22,745 nucleotides of DNA from JAZDDE01 sp039714435 (GTDB taxonomy: Bacteria > Gemmatimonadota > Gemmatimonadetes > Palauibacterales > Palauibacteraceae). The stretch covers positions 1-22,745 of the forward strand of contig JBDLJJ010000036.1 of NCBI GenBank assembly GCA_039714435.1, read 5' to 3'. The position numbers and the translations under genes were made by a program. Below, piece after piece: positions 15,204 through 22,745 of this stretch (position 1 is its first letter; each line of letters opens with the position of its first letter). A model generated the notes under the pieces. That model made no database searches. It worked only from the letters and a program-made list of their open reading frames with translations, and had not been told where the DNA came from.

Positions 15204-17182
15204 GTCGACATAGCGACGACCTTCCCGGGCGCACCTGGATGCGTGTTCTGGCTCCGGACGAACTGGTGGACGGCCGAGTGCGATCTGTCACGTGCGGGCA
15301 TCGCACTCTGTGTATGACCAGATTCGGCGGGACGTACGGCGCCCTCGATAACAAGTGTCCGCATCAGGGTGGACCTCTAGGTGAAGGCTCGATCGAAAAC
15401 GGGCTCCTGCGCTGTCCCTGGCACGGGTGGGACTTCGATCCGCTGACCGGAATCGCTCCGGGCGGCTTCGAAGACGGGGTCGAGACTTTTCCGGTCGAAG
15501 AGCGAGAGGACGGCGTGTATGTGTCGCTCGCAGAGGACGAGGCTCACGTCCGGACCGTATCCGATGTCATGGCCGAGACTCTGGTCAACTGGGGGATACG
15601 CCACGTGTGGGGCATGGTGGGCCACTCCAACCTGGGGCTGGCTGATGCGCTGCGCCGTCGGGAGGAGGCCGGGCAGCTTTCGTACTACGGAATCAGGCAC
15701 GAGGGCTGCGCGTCTTTCGCCGCCTCGGCCTACGGAAAACTTACCGGCCGGCCCGCGGCCTGCTTCACTATCGCCGGCCCCGGGGCCACGAACCTGCTTA
15801 CCGGCCTGTGGGACGCCAACGTGGATCGATCGCCTGTTCTGGCGCTTACCGGGCAGGTGGACACGCAGGTGCTGGGGCCCGGCGCCTTCCAGGAGGTCGA
15901 CCTGGCGGCGGCGTTCGGCCGGGTCGCGCAGTGGGCTCAGCCGGTGCTCACCAGCAGCAAGCACGCCGAACTGGTGAACCTGGCCTGCAAGAGTGCGATC
16001 CTGAATCGTGGAGTCTCGCATCTGATTCTCCCGGACGAGGTCCAGGTGATTCCGGCGCCCGATGGAGCCGCGGCTGGCGGACCGGCCGGGCGTCTGACAC
16101 CGCGTGAGATAGCACCGCCCGAGACGTCGCTGGAGCAGGCGGCCGACATGCTACGGCGAGCCACGCGTCCAGTAATCATCGTGGGCCACGGGGCCCGCTT
16201 CTGCATGGAGGCGATCACGGAGCTGGCCGAAGAGATGGACAGCCCGGTGATTACTACGTTCAAGGGCAAGGGCCTGATCTCAGATCTGCATCCGCTGGGC
16301 TGCGGGGTTCTGGGCCGCAGCGGAACTCCGATCGCGAGCTACTTCATGAACGAGGCGGATTGTCTTCTCGTTCTCGGCGCCAGCTTCAGCAATCACACCG
16401 GAATTACCCCCAAGAAGCCGACCATTCAGGTGGATTTCGATCCGATGATCCTGGGCAAGTTTCACTCGGTGGACGTGCCGGTATGGGGAGAGATCGGAGT
16501 CACCGTGTCTTTGTTGAGAAGTCGCCTGGCCGGCGGGGCTGAGAAGGCAGATCAGCGGCGCGAGATTGCGGATCGATGGCGGATCTGGAGAGCGGAAAAG
16601 AGGCGCCGCACCGAAGAGACGGGAAAAAATGGGATTGGCTCGGCGGTCATCTTCGAGGCGCTTACCTCGGTCGCTCCGGAGGACGCCATCATCGCTGTCG
16701 ACGTAGGCAACAATACGTATTCGTTCGGCCGATACTTCGAATGTACGAAGCAATCGATTCTAATGTCTGGCTATCTGGGCTCGATCGGATTCGCATATCC
16801 GGCAGCCATCGGCGCTTGGGCTGCGACGCAGGAGGAGGATCCACGGTTCGCCGGCCGGCCCGTCATCGCGATCTCCGGCGACGGAGGATTCGGCCAGTAC
16901 ATGGGTGAGCTGACGACGGCGGTCAAGTACGGCATGAACATCACTCATCTCCTGATCAACAATCAGGAGCTGGGGAAGATCAGCAAAGAGCAGCGCTCCG
17001 GGAACTTCGACGTATGGCAGACCTCTCTGCACAATCCGGATTTTTCAGAGTATGCGAGTATTTGTGGAGCGGAGGGGTATCGGGTAACGGAGGCGTCGGA
17101 TCTGGTGCCCGCGCTCGAAGCCGCTCTGAATGTGGAGGGGCCGAGTCTGGTGGAGGTCATGGCCGACGCGGACTTGATTTAG
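15200..17182 (+). CDS. Rieske domain fused to a thiamine-diphosphate-dependent enzyme
   Basis: A 660-residue fusion. Residues ~10-112 form a Rieske [2Fe-2S] domain with Cys53-x-His55, 16 residues, then Cys72-x2-His75 (CPHQGG and CPWHGWD). From ~115 to the end is a complete ThDP enzyme of the acetolactate synthase/pyruvate oxidase fold. The pyrimidine domain carries IRHEGCASFAASAYGKLTG with the cofactor-activating Glu. The middle domain includes IIVGHGARF. The pyrophosphate domain has the GDG...NN metal/ThDP motif (ISGDGGFGQ to LLINNQELGK). Such enzymes decarboxylate or cleave 2-oxo acids and pass on the activated aldehyde or its electrons. A built-in Rieske cluster suggests one-electron transfer from the ThDP intermediate. 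The ATG overlaps the preceding gene by four bases. Substrate unknown. Confidence 0.92.
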   Translation: MSRHSDDLPGRTWMRVLAPDELVDGRVRSVTCGHRTLCMTRFGGTYGALDNKCPHQGGPLGEGSIENGLLRCPWHGWDFDPLTGIAPGGFEDGVETFPVEEREDGVYVSLAEDEAHVRTVSDVMAETLVNWGIRHVWGMVGHSNLGLADALRRREEAGQLSYYGIRHEGCASFAASAYGKLTGRPAACFTIAGPGATNLLTGLWDANVDRSPVLALTGQVDTQVLGPGAFQEVDLAAAFGRVAQWAQPVLTSSKHAELVNLACKSAILNRGVSHLILPDEVQVIPAPDGAAAGGPAGRLTPREIAPPETSLEQAADMLRRATRPVIIVGHGARFCMEAITELAEEMDSPVITTFKGKGLISDLHPLGCGVLGRSGTPIASYFMNEADCLLVLGASFSNHTGITPKKPTIQVDFDPMILGKFHSVDVPVWGEIGVTVSLLRSRLAGGAEKADQRREIADRWRIWRAEKRRRTEETGKNGIGSAVIFEALTSVAPEDAIIAVDVGNNTYSFGRYFECTKQSILMSGYLGSIGFAYPAAIGAWAATQEEDPRFAGRPVIAISGDGGFGQYMGELTTAVKYGMNITHLLINNQELGKISKEQRSGNFDVWQTSLHNPDFSEYASICGAEGYRVTEASDLVPALEAALNVEGPSLVEVMADADLI

Positions 17183-17215
17183 GCAGATCCTGATCCTCGA
17201 TACGGAGACGACCAC

Positions 17216-17941
17216 ATGATGGGATGGACGCTACTGATGGCGGCCTCGGCCCTCGTTCAGACTCCCGTTCAGGGGCCGGGTGCCGCAGCCCCCGCCCCGG
17301 ATGCCCCAACTGAGGCATACCGGGTAGTTCTCATGCGGGCGGCGCCGGGGCGTCTCCTGGATCTCATCCAACTGCTCGAACAGCGTGCGGCGGTTATGGA
17401 AGCGGCTGGAGAGCCTGCCACGCTCGTGATGCGACACAGCCAGGGAGATCACTGGGACCTCATGTCCCTGGCCCCGATCGGAAGCCTGGAGGAGTACTAT
17501 TCGGAGGGGCGGCGCGAACCCGAGGCCGAGCTGCGAGACATGCTCTCCTGGCGTGAGGAACTGTTCGCGGAAGGGCCTGAGCGCGAAGCGCTGCAGCTAG
17601 CCGCGCGGGACGCCGGCCTCTTCCACATCGAAATGTTCATTGCGCTGCCCGGAAAGTACGAGGCGCTGGTCGAGCAGCGGTACATGGAGAACGCGTACTA
17701 CAACGGAACCGAACGGCGTGGCAACTTCGTGTTCACACGAATCGGCGGCGCCGCGTGGGACGTGTTCACAGTCGGTTTCTACAATGACTGGGCGGAGTTC
17801 GTCGCCGAGCCGGACCTGCCGCAGGAATCATTTGAGCAGGCAGCCAGGGACGCCGGCTTCGAAGCCAGGAATCGTATCGGGACCTATTTGCGCGAGTTGA
17901 TTTTGAGCCACAACGACACGCTGGCGGGCCGGGCCTACTAG
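17216..17941 (+). CDS. Secreted duplicated ferredoxin-like (dimeric alpha/beta barrel) protein
   Basis: A 241-residue exported protein starting 33 bases after the ThDP enzyme, with GGAG upstream of its ATG. A hydrophobic N-terminus ending near ALVQTPVQG looks like a signal peptide, followed by a Pro/Ala linker. Two similar halves follow: AYRVVLMRAAPGRLLDLIQLL...DHWDLMSL (~35-110), and FHIEMFIALPGKYEALVEQRY...AWDVFTVGFYNDWAEFV (~138-220). Each has a strand-helix-strand pattern like antibiotic-monooxygenase/dimeric alpha-beta barrel domains, with HWDL and AWDV in equivalent places. No catalytic residue is certain. It may be read through from the Rieske operon, but its exported nature differs from the cytosolic genes. 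Its 3' end overlaps the convergent ndh by four bases. Function unknown. Confidence 0.8.
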   Translation: MMGWTLLMAASALVQTPVQGPGAAAPAPDAPTEAYRVVLMRAAPGRLLDLIQLLEQRAAVMEAAGEPATLVMRHSQGDHWDLMSLAPIGSLEEYYSEGRREPEAELRDMLSWREELFAEGPEREALQLAARDAGLFHIEMFIALPGKYEALVEQRYMENAYYNGTERRGNFVFTRIGGAAWDVFTVGFYNDWAEFVAEPDLPQESFEQAARDAGFEARNRIGTYLRELILSHNDTLAGRAY

Positions 17942-19209
17942 CGGTCAGCAGGCGTTTCCCGCGCACGAGCCCGCGCGATGAGCCGGATGGGCCGGTCGCG
18001 AAAGAGGTAATTCCAGGCCCAGCCCGACAACACAGCGATTCGATTGCGGACTCCCAGGATGTAATAGAGATGCACGGCAAGCCACGCGATCCAGCCTGGA
18101 AAGCCCTTGAGCCGAAACCGCCCCACCTGAGCGACCGCGTTACTACGGCCGATCGTGGCCATGATACCTTTGTCCCGGTATGCGAACGGCACTGGCTTCT
18201 CGCCCTTCAGCTGTCGCCTAATAGATCGCGCCACCGTACGGCCTGCCTGAATCGCCGGGGCTGACAGCATCGGTGCTTCGCCGCCTTCATGGTCCGCCGC
18301 GGCGAGGTCGCCGATCGCGTAGACGCGGTCCTGGCCGGGCAGCCGCAGGCTCTCACTCACGGATAGACGCCCACTGCGGCTGGTCGGGGAGTCCACGTGA
18401 CTCGCGAGCTCGGAGGGCCGCACTCCAGCAGCCCACACCAGGGTCTCAGCCTCTATGCGACCGCCGCCGGCCAGGCAAACTGAACCCGATTCCGCCTCCG
18501 TGACCCTCTCTCCCACGCGGACTTCGATGCCATACCTTTCCTGAAGCCGCCGACTCGTATCCATACCCAGGCTTTCGGCAAATGCTGGCAGGACCCGGTC
18601 TTCCCCTTCAACCAGAACAATCCGGACCTGCCGCATATCCAGGGCAGGGAAGTCGCGGCTGAGCTCCAAATGGACCAGTTCAGACAGTGCTCCAGCGTAC
18701 TCCACCCCGGTCGGCCCGCCGCCGACGACGACAAACGTCAGCCAGCGTTGCCGGTCCGGCGCCAGGCCAGCAGCGGTGGCATTCTCGAAGCAGCGCAGCA
18801 CGTGGTTTCGGAGTTCGAGGGCCTCGGAGAGATCTTTAAGACCGTACGCCAGTCGCTCCACTGATTCCATACCGTAGAAATTCGTCTGGCTCCCGGTAGC
18901 CAGGACAAGAAAGTCATATAAGATCGTCCGGTGATCTGAGAGCCGAACGACCTGCCCAGCCAGATCGACACCCATAACCTCGCCATAAACGAACTCGATG
19001 TGCGAGGAGCGGCGGAACACCTGCCGCACCGGAAACACAATGTCGCTGGGGTTGAGGAGGGAGCTGGCTACCTGATACAGGAGGGGCGTAAACAGGTGGT
19101 AGTTGTTCCGATCGATAAGCACTACGTGCACTGGCGCCTTTGCCAGTGAACGGGAACAGGCCAGGCCCCCGAATCCGGCACCCACGATTATCACTCGAGG
19201 TCGGCGCAT
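17938..19209 (-). CDS. ndh: Type II NADH:quinone dehydrogenase
   Basis: A 423-residue membrane-associated flavoprotein that passes electrons from NADH to quinone without pumping protons. The N-terminal FAD site is VIIVGAGFGG (Gly10, Gly12, Gly15), and the NADH site is VVVGGGPTGVEYAGAL. The quinone-side motif YHLFTPLLYQVASSLL follows the first dinucleotide fold, and VYAIGDLAA is the second FAD contact. The C-terminal region (GFPGWIAWLAVHLYYILG, then GWAWNYLFRDRPIRLI) is the amphipathic membrane anchor typical of this family. I chose ATG 19209 because AGGAG lies nine bases upstream; the frame extends three codons further to a TTG. It is divergent from the PDZ-protein gene. A carotenoid- or sulfide-type oxidoreductase is unlikely given the full Ndh motifs. 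Confidence 0.94.
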   Translation of the reverse strand: MRRPRVIIVGAGFGGLACSRSLAKAPVHVVLIDRNNYHLFTPLLYQVASSLLNPSDIVFPVRQVFRRSSHIEFVYGEVMGVDLAGQVVRLSDHRTILYDFLVLATGSQTNFYGMESVERLAYGLKDLSEALELRNHVLRCFENATAAGLAPDRQRWLTFVVVGGGPTGVEYAGALSELVHLELSRDFPALDMRQVRIVLVEGEDRVLPAFAESLGMDTSRRLQERYGIEVRVGERVTEAESGSVCLAGGGRIEAETLVWAAGVRPSELASHVDSPTSRSGRLSVSESLRLPGQDRVYAIGDLAAADHEGGEAPMLSAPAIQAGRTVARSIRRQLKGEKPVPFAYRDKGIMATIGRSNAVAQVGRFRLKGFPGWIAWLAVHLYYILGVRNRIAVLSGWAWNYLFRDRPIRLIARARARETPADR

Positions 19210-19288
19210 CGAAATCAACTCCTGAAACCGACTTGTGAAAGTCCAACCCTGGACCTACCTGCAGTCGCAAAAGCATCTTCCCACGCCT

Positions 19289-19298
19289 TGCCGCGGCA
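19289..19298. promoter_or_regulatory. Palindrome in the ndh/PDZ divergent region
   Basis: A perfect 10-base palindrome, TGCCGCGGCA, flanked by GCC and GGC with one unpaired base, lies in the 191-base gap between the divergent ndh and PDZ genes. It could be an operator for either promoter. In GC-rich DNA such a palindrome can arise by chance, so this is weak. Confidence 0.25.
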
Positions 19299-19400
19299 GG
19301 CAACCTTGGGCGCAAATGAGTGTGTCAAAACAGGCAGACGAACGACACCGAGTGCGCGACGGCTGGTGACCGTGAACCGATATGAGAGCGAGGGCTTGAA

Positions 19401-20492
19401 ATGGGTAGAAAATTTAGCGCAGTGTTGCTGGGAATCCTGGTCATGGGTGGCGTCGTGGCCGCGGCCCGTGCGTTGGAAGCTCAGGAGCGCTCAGACGACA
19501 ACGAGCCGAGTCGGATCAGTGTGTTCAGCTTCGGTGGCAGCTATCTGGGCGTGCATATTGAAGACGTGGACAAGGAGGCGGTTCGGGAACTGGACCTGCC
19601 CGGTGAATACGGCGTCCGTATCATGGGCGTGGAAGAGGACACTCCAGCTGCCAGAGCGGGCCTGGAGGTCGACGATGTGCTCGTGGCATGGAACGGCGAG
19701 CGTCTTCGCAGCACGGCTCAGCTTCGCCGCATGCTGAACGAAACACCCTCGGGCCGGTCGGTTGATCTCGAGTTGATTCGTGACGGCGGATCACGGACTA
19801 TCGAAGTCGAGCTGGGAGAGTCGCGAGGCGGGAACGCTTTCTCGTTTCGGACTGCTCCGCGCGGCAATTTCGGAGTCGCTCGCCCCGAGATCCTGCGAGA
19901 GCATCTGGGCCGTATCCGGGAGCGATCTCCCGGCGCGAGGGCCTTCAGTTTCTTCTCCAGTGGCGGTCGTCTCGGCGCCTCGATTCAGAACCTCGGCGAC
20001 CAGCTGGGTGACTATTTCGGCCTGGGTGACAGGGACGGCGTACTCGTGACTTCAGTCAGCGAGGAATCGGCGGCTGAGAAGGGCGGGCTACTAGCCGGCG
20101 ACGTCATCCTCGGAGTCGACGGACAGAACATCGATGGTCCGCAGGAGTTGCTCAGGGCGATTCGCGAGGCGGAGGCCGGCAGCCTGGAGCTCAACATCCT
20201 GCGTGAAAAGCGGGAGCGCTCGATTACGGTGGACCTGCCCGAGCGTGAAGAGGGAGGCCGGATGTGGCGTCGCACAGCCCCCTCTGGAGCGCAGAGCTTC
20301 TTCTTCAACGGCGATGATATGGACTTTGGTGATTTTGAAGTAACCATTCCGGATCTGGAGTCCGTGTTCGAGCAAATCGAGGGACTAGGCGAAGTGTTCG
20401 AGAGAGCTTTCGACGATGCCAGCATTCGCTGGGATTCACCGGAGAATGTAGCACCTGCTCCGCAGCGCACCCGATCGGTTGTCTCGGCCTGA
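19401..20492 (+). CDS. Exported protein with two PDZ domains
   Basis: A 363-residue protein with an N-terminal hydrophobic segment (AVLLGILVMGGVVAAARA, after MGRKFS) acting as signal peptide or anchor. Two PDZ domains follow. PDZ1 (~48-145) has SYLGVHIEDV and VEEDTPAARAGLEVDDVLVAWNG. PDZ2 (~190-285) has GRLGASIQNLGD and VSEESAAEKGGLLAGDVILGVDG. There is no protease domain, unlike DegP or RseP, so it probably acts as a peptide-binding adaptor in the periplasm. The C-terminal ~75 residues are acidic and phenylalanine-rich (SFFFNGDDMDFGDFE). The start has a GAGG seven bases upstream. A strong intrinsic terminator follows 32 bases after the stop, closing the transcript. Confidence 0.9.
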   Translation: MGRKFSAVLLGILVMGGVVAAARALEAQERSDDNEPSRISVFSFGGSYLGVHIEDVDKEAVRELDLPGEYGVRIMGVEEDTPAARAGLEVDDVLVAWNGERLRSTAQLRRMLNETPSGRSVDLELIRDGGSRTIEVELGESRGGNAFSFRTAPRGNFGVARPEILREHLGRIRERSPGARAFSFFSSGGRLGASIQNLGDQLGDYFGLGDRDGVLVTSVSEESAAEKGGLLAGDVILGVDGQNIDGPQELLRAIREAEAGSLELNILREKRERSITVDLPEREEGGRMWRRTAPSGAQSFFFNGDDMDFGDFEVTIPDLESVFEQIEGLGEVFERAFDDASIRWDSPENVAPAPQRTRSVVSA

Positions 20493-20523
20493 CCACAGGG
20501 GAAGTCGCGAGTAGGGAAGTACC

Positions 20524-20554
20524 GGGGGCGGCCTGCGGACCGCCCCTTTTTTTT
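20524..20554 (+). terminator. Intrinsic (rho-independent) terminator
   Basis: Arms GGGGCGG (20525-20531) and CCGCCCC (20540-20546) form a 7-bp GC stem, extendable by two pairs across a bulged A, directly followed by eight T residues (20547-20554). It ends the PDZ-protein transcript and insulates the RDD gene downstream, which starts within 60 bases and so needs its own promoter or read-through. Confidence 0.93.
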
Positions 20555-20608
20555 AGCTTGTAGGTTCGGGGGGCGGCGTTCATCTTGGGGAATGCCTACT
20601 GGAGCCCT

Positions 20609-21787
20609 GTGAGCCGCGCGCAAGCGGCCCCCGATCCCCGAAGCATCGTCACGCCGGACGCATTTTCCGTGTCCCCGGATCTCCTCGGCCTGCCCACGGC
20701 GAATCCGTGGCGCCGCGCCCTGGCGATTCTGATCGATCTGGCCATCATCGGCCTGCTGGCCAACGCCAGCGGCCTTCTCCTCGCCGTCGCTGCCGGCCTG
20801 TTCTTCTTTCGCATCGCTTTGCGGGGGGCTGGCACCGGGCGGGCAAGCAAGTTGATGCGGGGTAGCTTTGGCTGTCTGGGGGCGATCGTGTTGTTCTCCG
20901 CTATTTCGGCGATCTGGGCCTCTCGGTTCGTAGACGTCGAGATTCCGGTCGATTCGGAAACTGGTGCCACGATCACACTGCGTGAGGCGGGAGCCGCGGT
21001 AGGCGATATCCGTACTCTCCTCGGCTCCCAGGATTCCGCTAACACCAGTGCCGCGGCGGACCGGCTCGTCTCCCTGATGAGCGAGAGTGGAGTCATCCCG
21101 GAGGACATTCCCGCAGAAGTAGAGAGTCTGTCCGACGCAGGGCTGAGCGAGTCAGCTCGGGAGGCGCTAGTCAAAGCCGTATCAGCTCTTTCAGCTCCAG
21201 AGGCGCCGCCTGATTCGGGAGCTCAGCTTGCTTTGGACAGCCTGCTTCAGAGTTTCCTGGCCACCAGCGCGGCTGGTGACAGCGCCGCCAGCGAGTCGAT
21301 TCGAGTGCGCGCCGCGGAACAGTTGGCGCAGCCGGAACTCGCAGCACGGGACCGGCGTATCGCGCGGCTATCCGATCGCAATGACAATCTGGCGGGCGAA
21401 CTGAGCCAGACGAGGGCCGACCTGGAAGAGGCCGAAAATCGCGGACTCCTGTCGACGATCCGGAAGTTCCTGGACGATCTCGGCCTCGGACTTGGCTGGT
21501 CCGGACTCTATTTCACTTTCTTTACGGGCCTGACTCGAGGACAGACTCCCGGTAAGCGACTGCTCGGAATCCGGGTCCTCAGATTGGACGGTAAACCCAT
21601 AAGCTGGTGGATCTCGTTCGAGCGATTCGGAGGCTACGCAGCTGGACTGCTCACCGGCCTGCTCGGATTCGCTCAGATACTCTGGGATCGGAACCGTCAG
21701 GGCGTGCATGACAAGCTGGCCGAGACCGTCGTCGTGCGGGTAGGCGGTCGCCGAAAAAGTGAGCCAGGCCTGCCAGGCGGGGGCTAG
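20609..21787 (+). CDS. RDD-family membrane protein with a large insertion
   Basis: A 392-residue membrane protein from GTG 20609 (GGAG four bases upstream); a TTG at 20585 is an in-frame alternative. The RDD domain looks split. Its first part is residues ~34-75 (NPWRRALAILIDLAIIGLL, with the Arg and Asp that name the family). A third hydrophobic segment lies at ~88-106. Then come about 180 residues of acidic, Ser/Ala-rich helix with a coiled-coil-like tail (DRNDNLAGELSQTRADLEE). The RDD C-terminal part (TRGQTPGKRLLGIRVLRLDGK, then LLGFAQILWDRNRQGVHDKLAETVVV) resumes from ~296. RDD proteins are poorly understood; some are linked to ion or osmolyte transport. The insertion would be cytoplasmic or periplasmic depending on topology. 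The gene is convergent with the Mur ligase, four bases apart. Confidence 0.88.
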   Translation: MSRAQAAPDPRSIVTPDAFSVSPDLLGLPTANPWRRALAILIDLAIIGLLANASGLLLAVAAGLFFFRIALRGAGTGRASKLMRGSFGCLGAIVLFSAISAIWASRFVDVEIPVDSETGATITLREAGAAVGDIRTLLGSQDSANTSAAADRLVSLMSESGVIPEDIPAEVESLSDAGLSESAREALVKAVSALSAPEAPPDSGAQLALDSLLQSFLATSAAGDSAASESIRVRAAEQLAQPELAARDRRIARLSDRNDNLAGELSQTRADLEEAENRGLLSTIRKFLDDLGLGLGWSGLYFTFFTGLTRGQTPGKRLLGIRVLRLDGKPISWWISFERFGGYAAGLLTGLLGFAQILWDRNRQGVHDKLAETVVVRVGGRRKSEPGLPGGG

Positions 21788-21791
21788 TACG

Positions 21792-22745
21792 CTACAGGTC
21801 GCATCCCGCCCGCCAGCCGCCTTCGGATAGTTCCGTCATCATCTGGAGGATTCCTTCCTGGTCGCTCTGCACGGTCAAGACCAGCATGTCGCCATCCTCG
21901 GCCCAGGCGAGGGCCATCCGGGCTGCCTCTGTTTCCGAGCCGGCGTACTCCCACAGATCGGACATGGCTCCGCCGCGCTCTAACTCGTCTACCAGGAGCC
22001 GCGGGACTTCACCGGCCTCCCGGCCACGTAGATACGGTTCCATTCCCTTGATCAGGATGTGGTCCGGATTCATCCCGAGCGCGGTGCGAGCCAGGGTCCG
22101 GATGGCCTGATCGTCGCGGTCGCCCGCCTGGCCGATCGACAGGAGAAGCCGTGCGTGTGGAAGCTGATCGACCATATGACCGAGCGCTTGCAAACCGTGC
22201 GGGTTGTGAGCGAAGTCGACCAGGACGGTCGTGGCACCGAAACGGAAGAAATTGCCTCGGCCGCGATTGTCCGCGGCGTCGCCCCCGATTGCAGCCAGAC
22301 CCCGCGCGATGTCCTTGGCCGAGATGCCGACTGCTGTGGCCAGGCCGGTAGCCGTCATCGCGTTATACACGTTATGGCGGGCCGCTCCGTCCAGGCACAC
22401 CGGGATATCTCCCAGGCTGGCCACCAGCGTACGCCCGGAGCCTTCGAGAATCACCAACTCGGCGCCATCCACCGTGCACACCCTTCCGCCCGCCGCCAAA
22501 TGGCTTTGAATCTCTGGCTCGTCCGGCCGCAGCGTGCACCATGTGATCTGAAGCGGAGCAGCGCCAACTTCCGCCCTCCGTCTCAGCGCCGCCGTCAGCT
22601 GGCCGTCATCGGCGTTGAGCACGGCCGTGCCATGTGCGGCGGCCCGGGTGACGACGAGCTTCACGTCCGCCAGTTCGTCCAGATCGGAGACGCCGAACTC
22701 GCCCATGTGATCTTCCGCCACGTTCGTGACCGCGGCCGCGCTGGC
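21792..22745 (-). CDS. Mur-ligase-family protein, cyanophycin-synthetase-like, C-terminal part
   Basis: The reading frame is open through the right window edge: eight further in-frame codons precede the first GTG (22721) and give AVTNVAEDHMG, the central-domain motif of Mur ligases. About 317 residues are present, so the ATP-binding P-loop and the N-terminus lie beyond the window. Visible features are VLNADDG, the RGRGNFFRFGATTVLVDFAHNPHG segment and LRGREAGEVPRLLVDEL. These resemble the C-terminal half of CphA-type cyanophycin synthetases and related amide ligases more than MurC/D/E/F. Whether an ATP-grasp domain is fused upstream, as in CphA, cannot be seen. It adds amino acids by ATP-driven amide bonds in the cytosol. 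Convergent with the RDD gene. Confidence 0.8.
   Translation of the reverse strand, partial: ASAAAVTNVAEDHMGEFGVSDLDELADVKLVVTRAAAHGTAVLNADDGQLTAALRRRAEVGAAPLQITWCTLRPDEPEIQSHLAAGGRVCTVDGAELVILEGSGRTLVASLGDIPVCLDGAARHNVYNAMTATGLATAVGISAKDIARGLAAIGGDAADNRGRGNFFRFGATTVLVDFAHNPHGLQALGHMVDQLPHARLLLSIGQAGDRDDQAIRTLARTALGMNPDHILIKGMEPYLRGREAGEVPRLLVDELERGGAMSDLWEYAGSETEAARMALAWAEDGDMLVLTVQSDQEGILQMMTELSEGGWRAGCDL

Overview
The window is GC-rich, densely packed bacterial chromosome with diderm features: outer-membrane lipoproteins, an Omp85-type beta-barrel protein and type IV pilin-like export signals. GTG and TTG starts are common, and there is a selenocysteine-type UGA and two Rieske fusion enzymes. 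Together these fit an uncultured marine or soil lineage such as Gemmatimonadota; this placement is inference from protein style only. I see no rRNA, tRNA, CRISPR array, phage gene, transposase or insertion sequence. The window looks like ordinary chromosome with several unusual gene sets.

Layout. Bases 1-210 (minus) hold the start of a YheT-type alpha/beta hydrolase. It is divergent from an aldo/keto reductase and a second alpha/beta hydrolase (274-2092, plus). A lone prepilin-like gene (2086-2526, minus) and a small helical protein (2820-3044) follow, then a gene-free stretch with hairpins (3045-3387). Bases 3388-5906 encode an overlapping pair: a four-helix membrane protein with large cytoplasmic regions and a lipoprotein with a von Willebrand factor A (MIDAS) fold. 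I cannot assign this pair to a known system.

Bases 5924-8924 form a stress and redox neighbourhood. It holds msrB, a GNAT acetyltransferase and a small membrane protein on the minus strand, a plus-strand OsmC-family gene, and a ferritin-FKBP lipoprotein pair on the minus strand. In the OsmC gene an in-frame TGA lies exactly where the catalytic cysteine belongs and is followed by a SECIS-like hairpin, so it is probably a selenoprotein split in two by ordinary gene calling. Bases 9000-11132 encode a beta-barrel outer-membrane protein and 11155-11901 a LolA-like exported protein.

Bases 11959-17182 (plus) are the most interesting block, a tight operon of four genes. It encodes a Rieske domain fused to an FMN/iron-sulfur glutamate-synthase domain, a TrpF-like TIM barrel, an uncharacterised 305-residue protein, and a Rieske domain fused to a thiamine-diphosphate enzyme. 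Two unrelated redox or carbon-transfer enzymes, each with its own N-terminal Rieske domain in one operon, suggest an undescribed electron-coupled pathway. A secreted duplicated-barrel protein (17216-17941) may be co-transcribed.

The right end holds a type II NADH dehydrogenase (minus), a double-PDZ exported protein ending in a strong intrinsic terminator, an RDD-family membrane protein with a large insertion, and the C-terminal part of a cyanophycin-synthetase-like Mur ligase that runs off the window.
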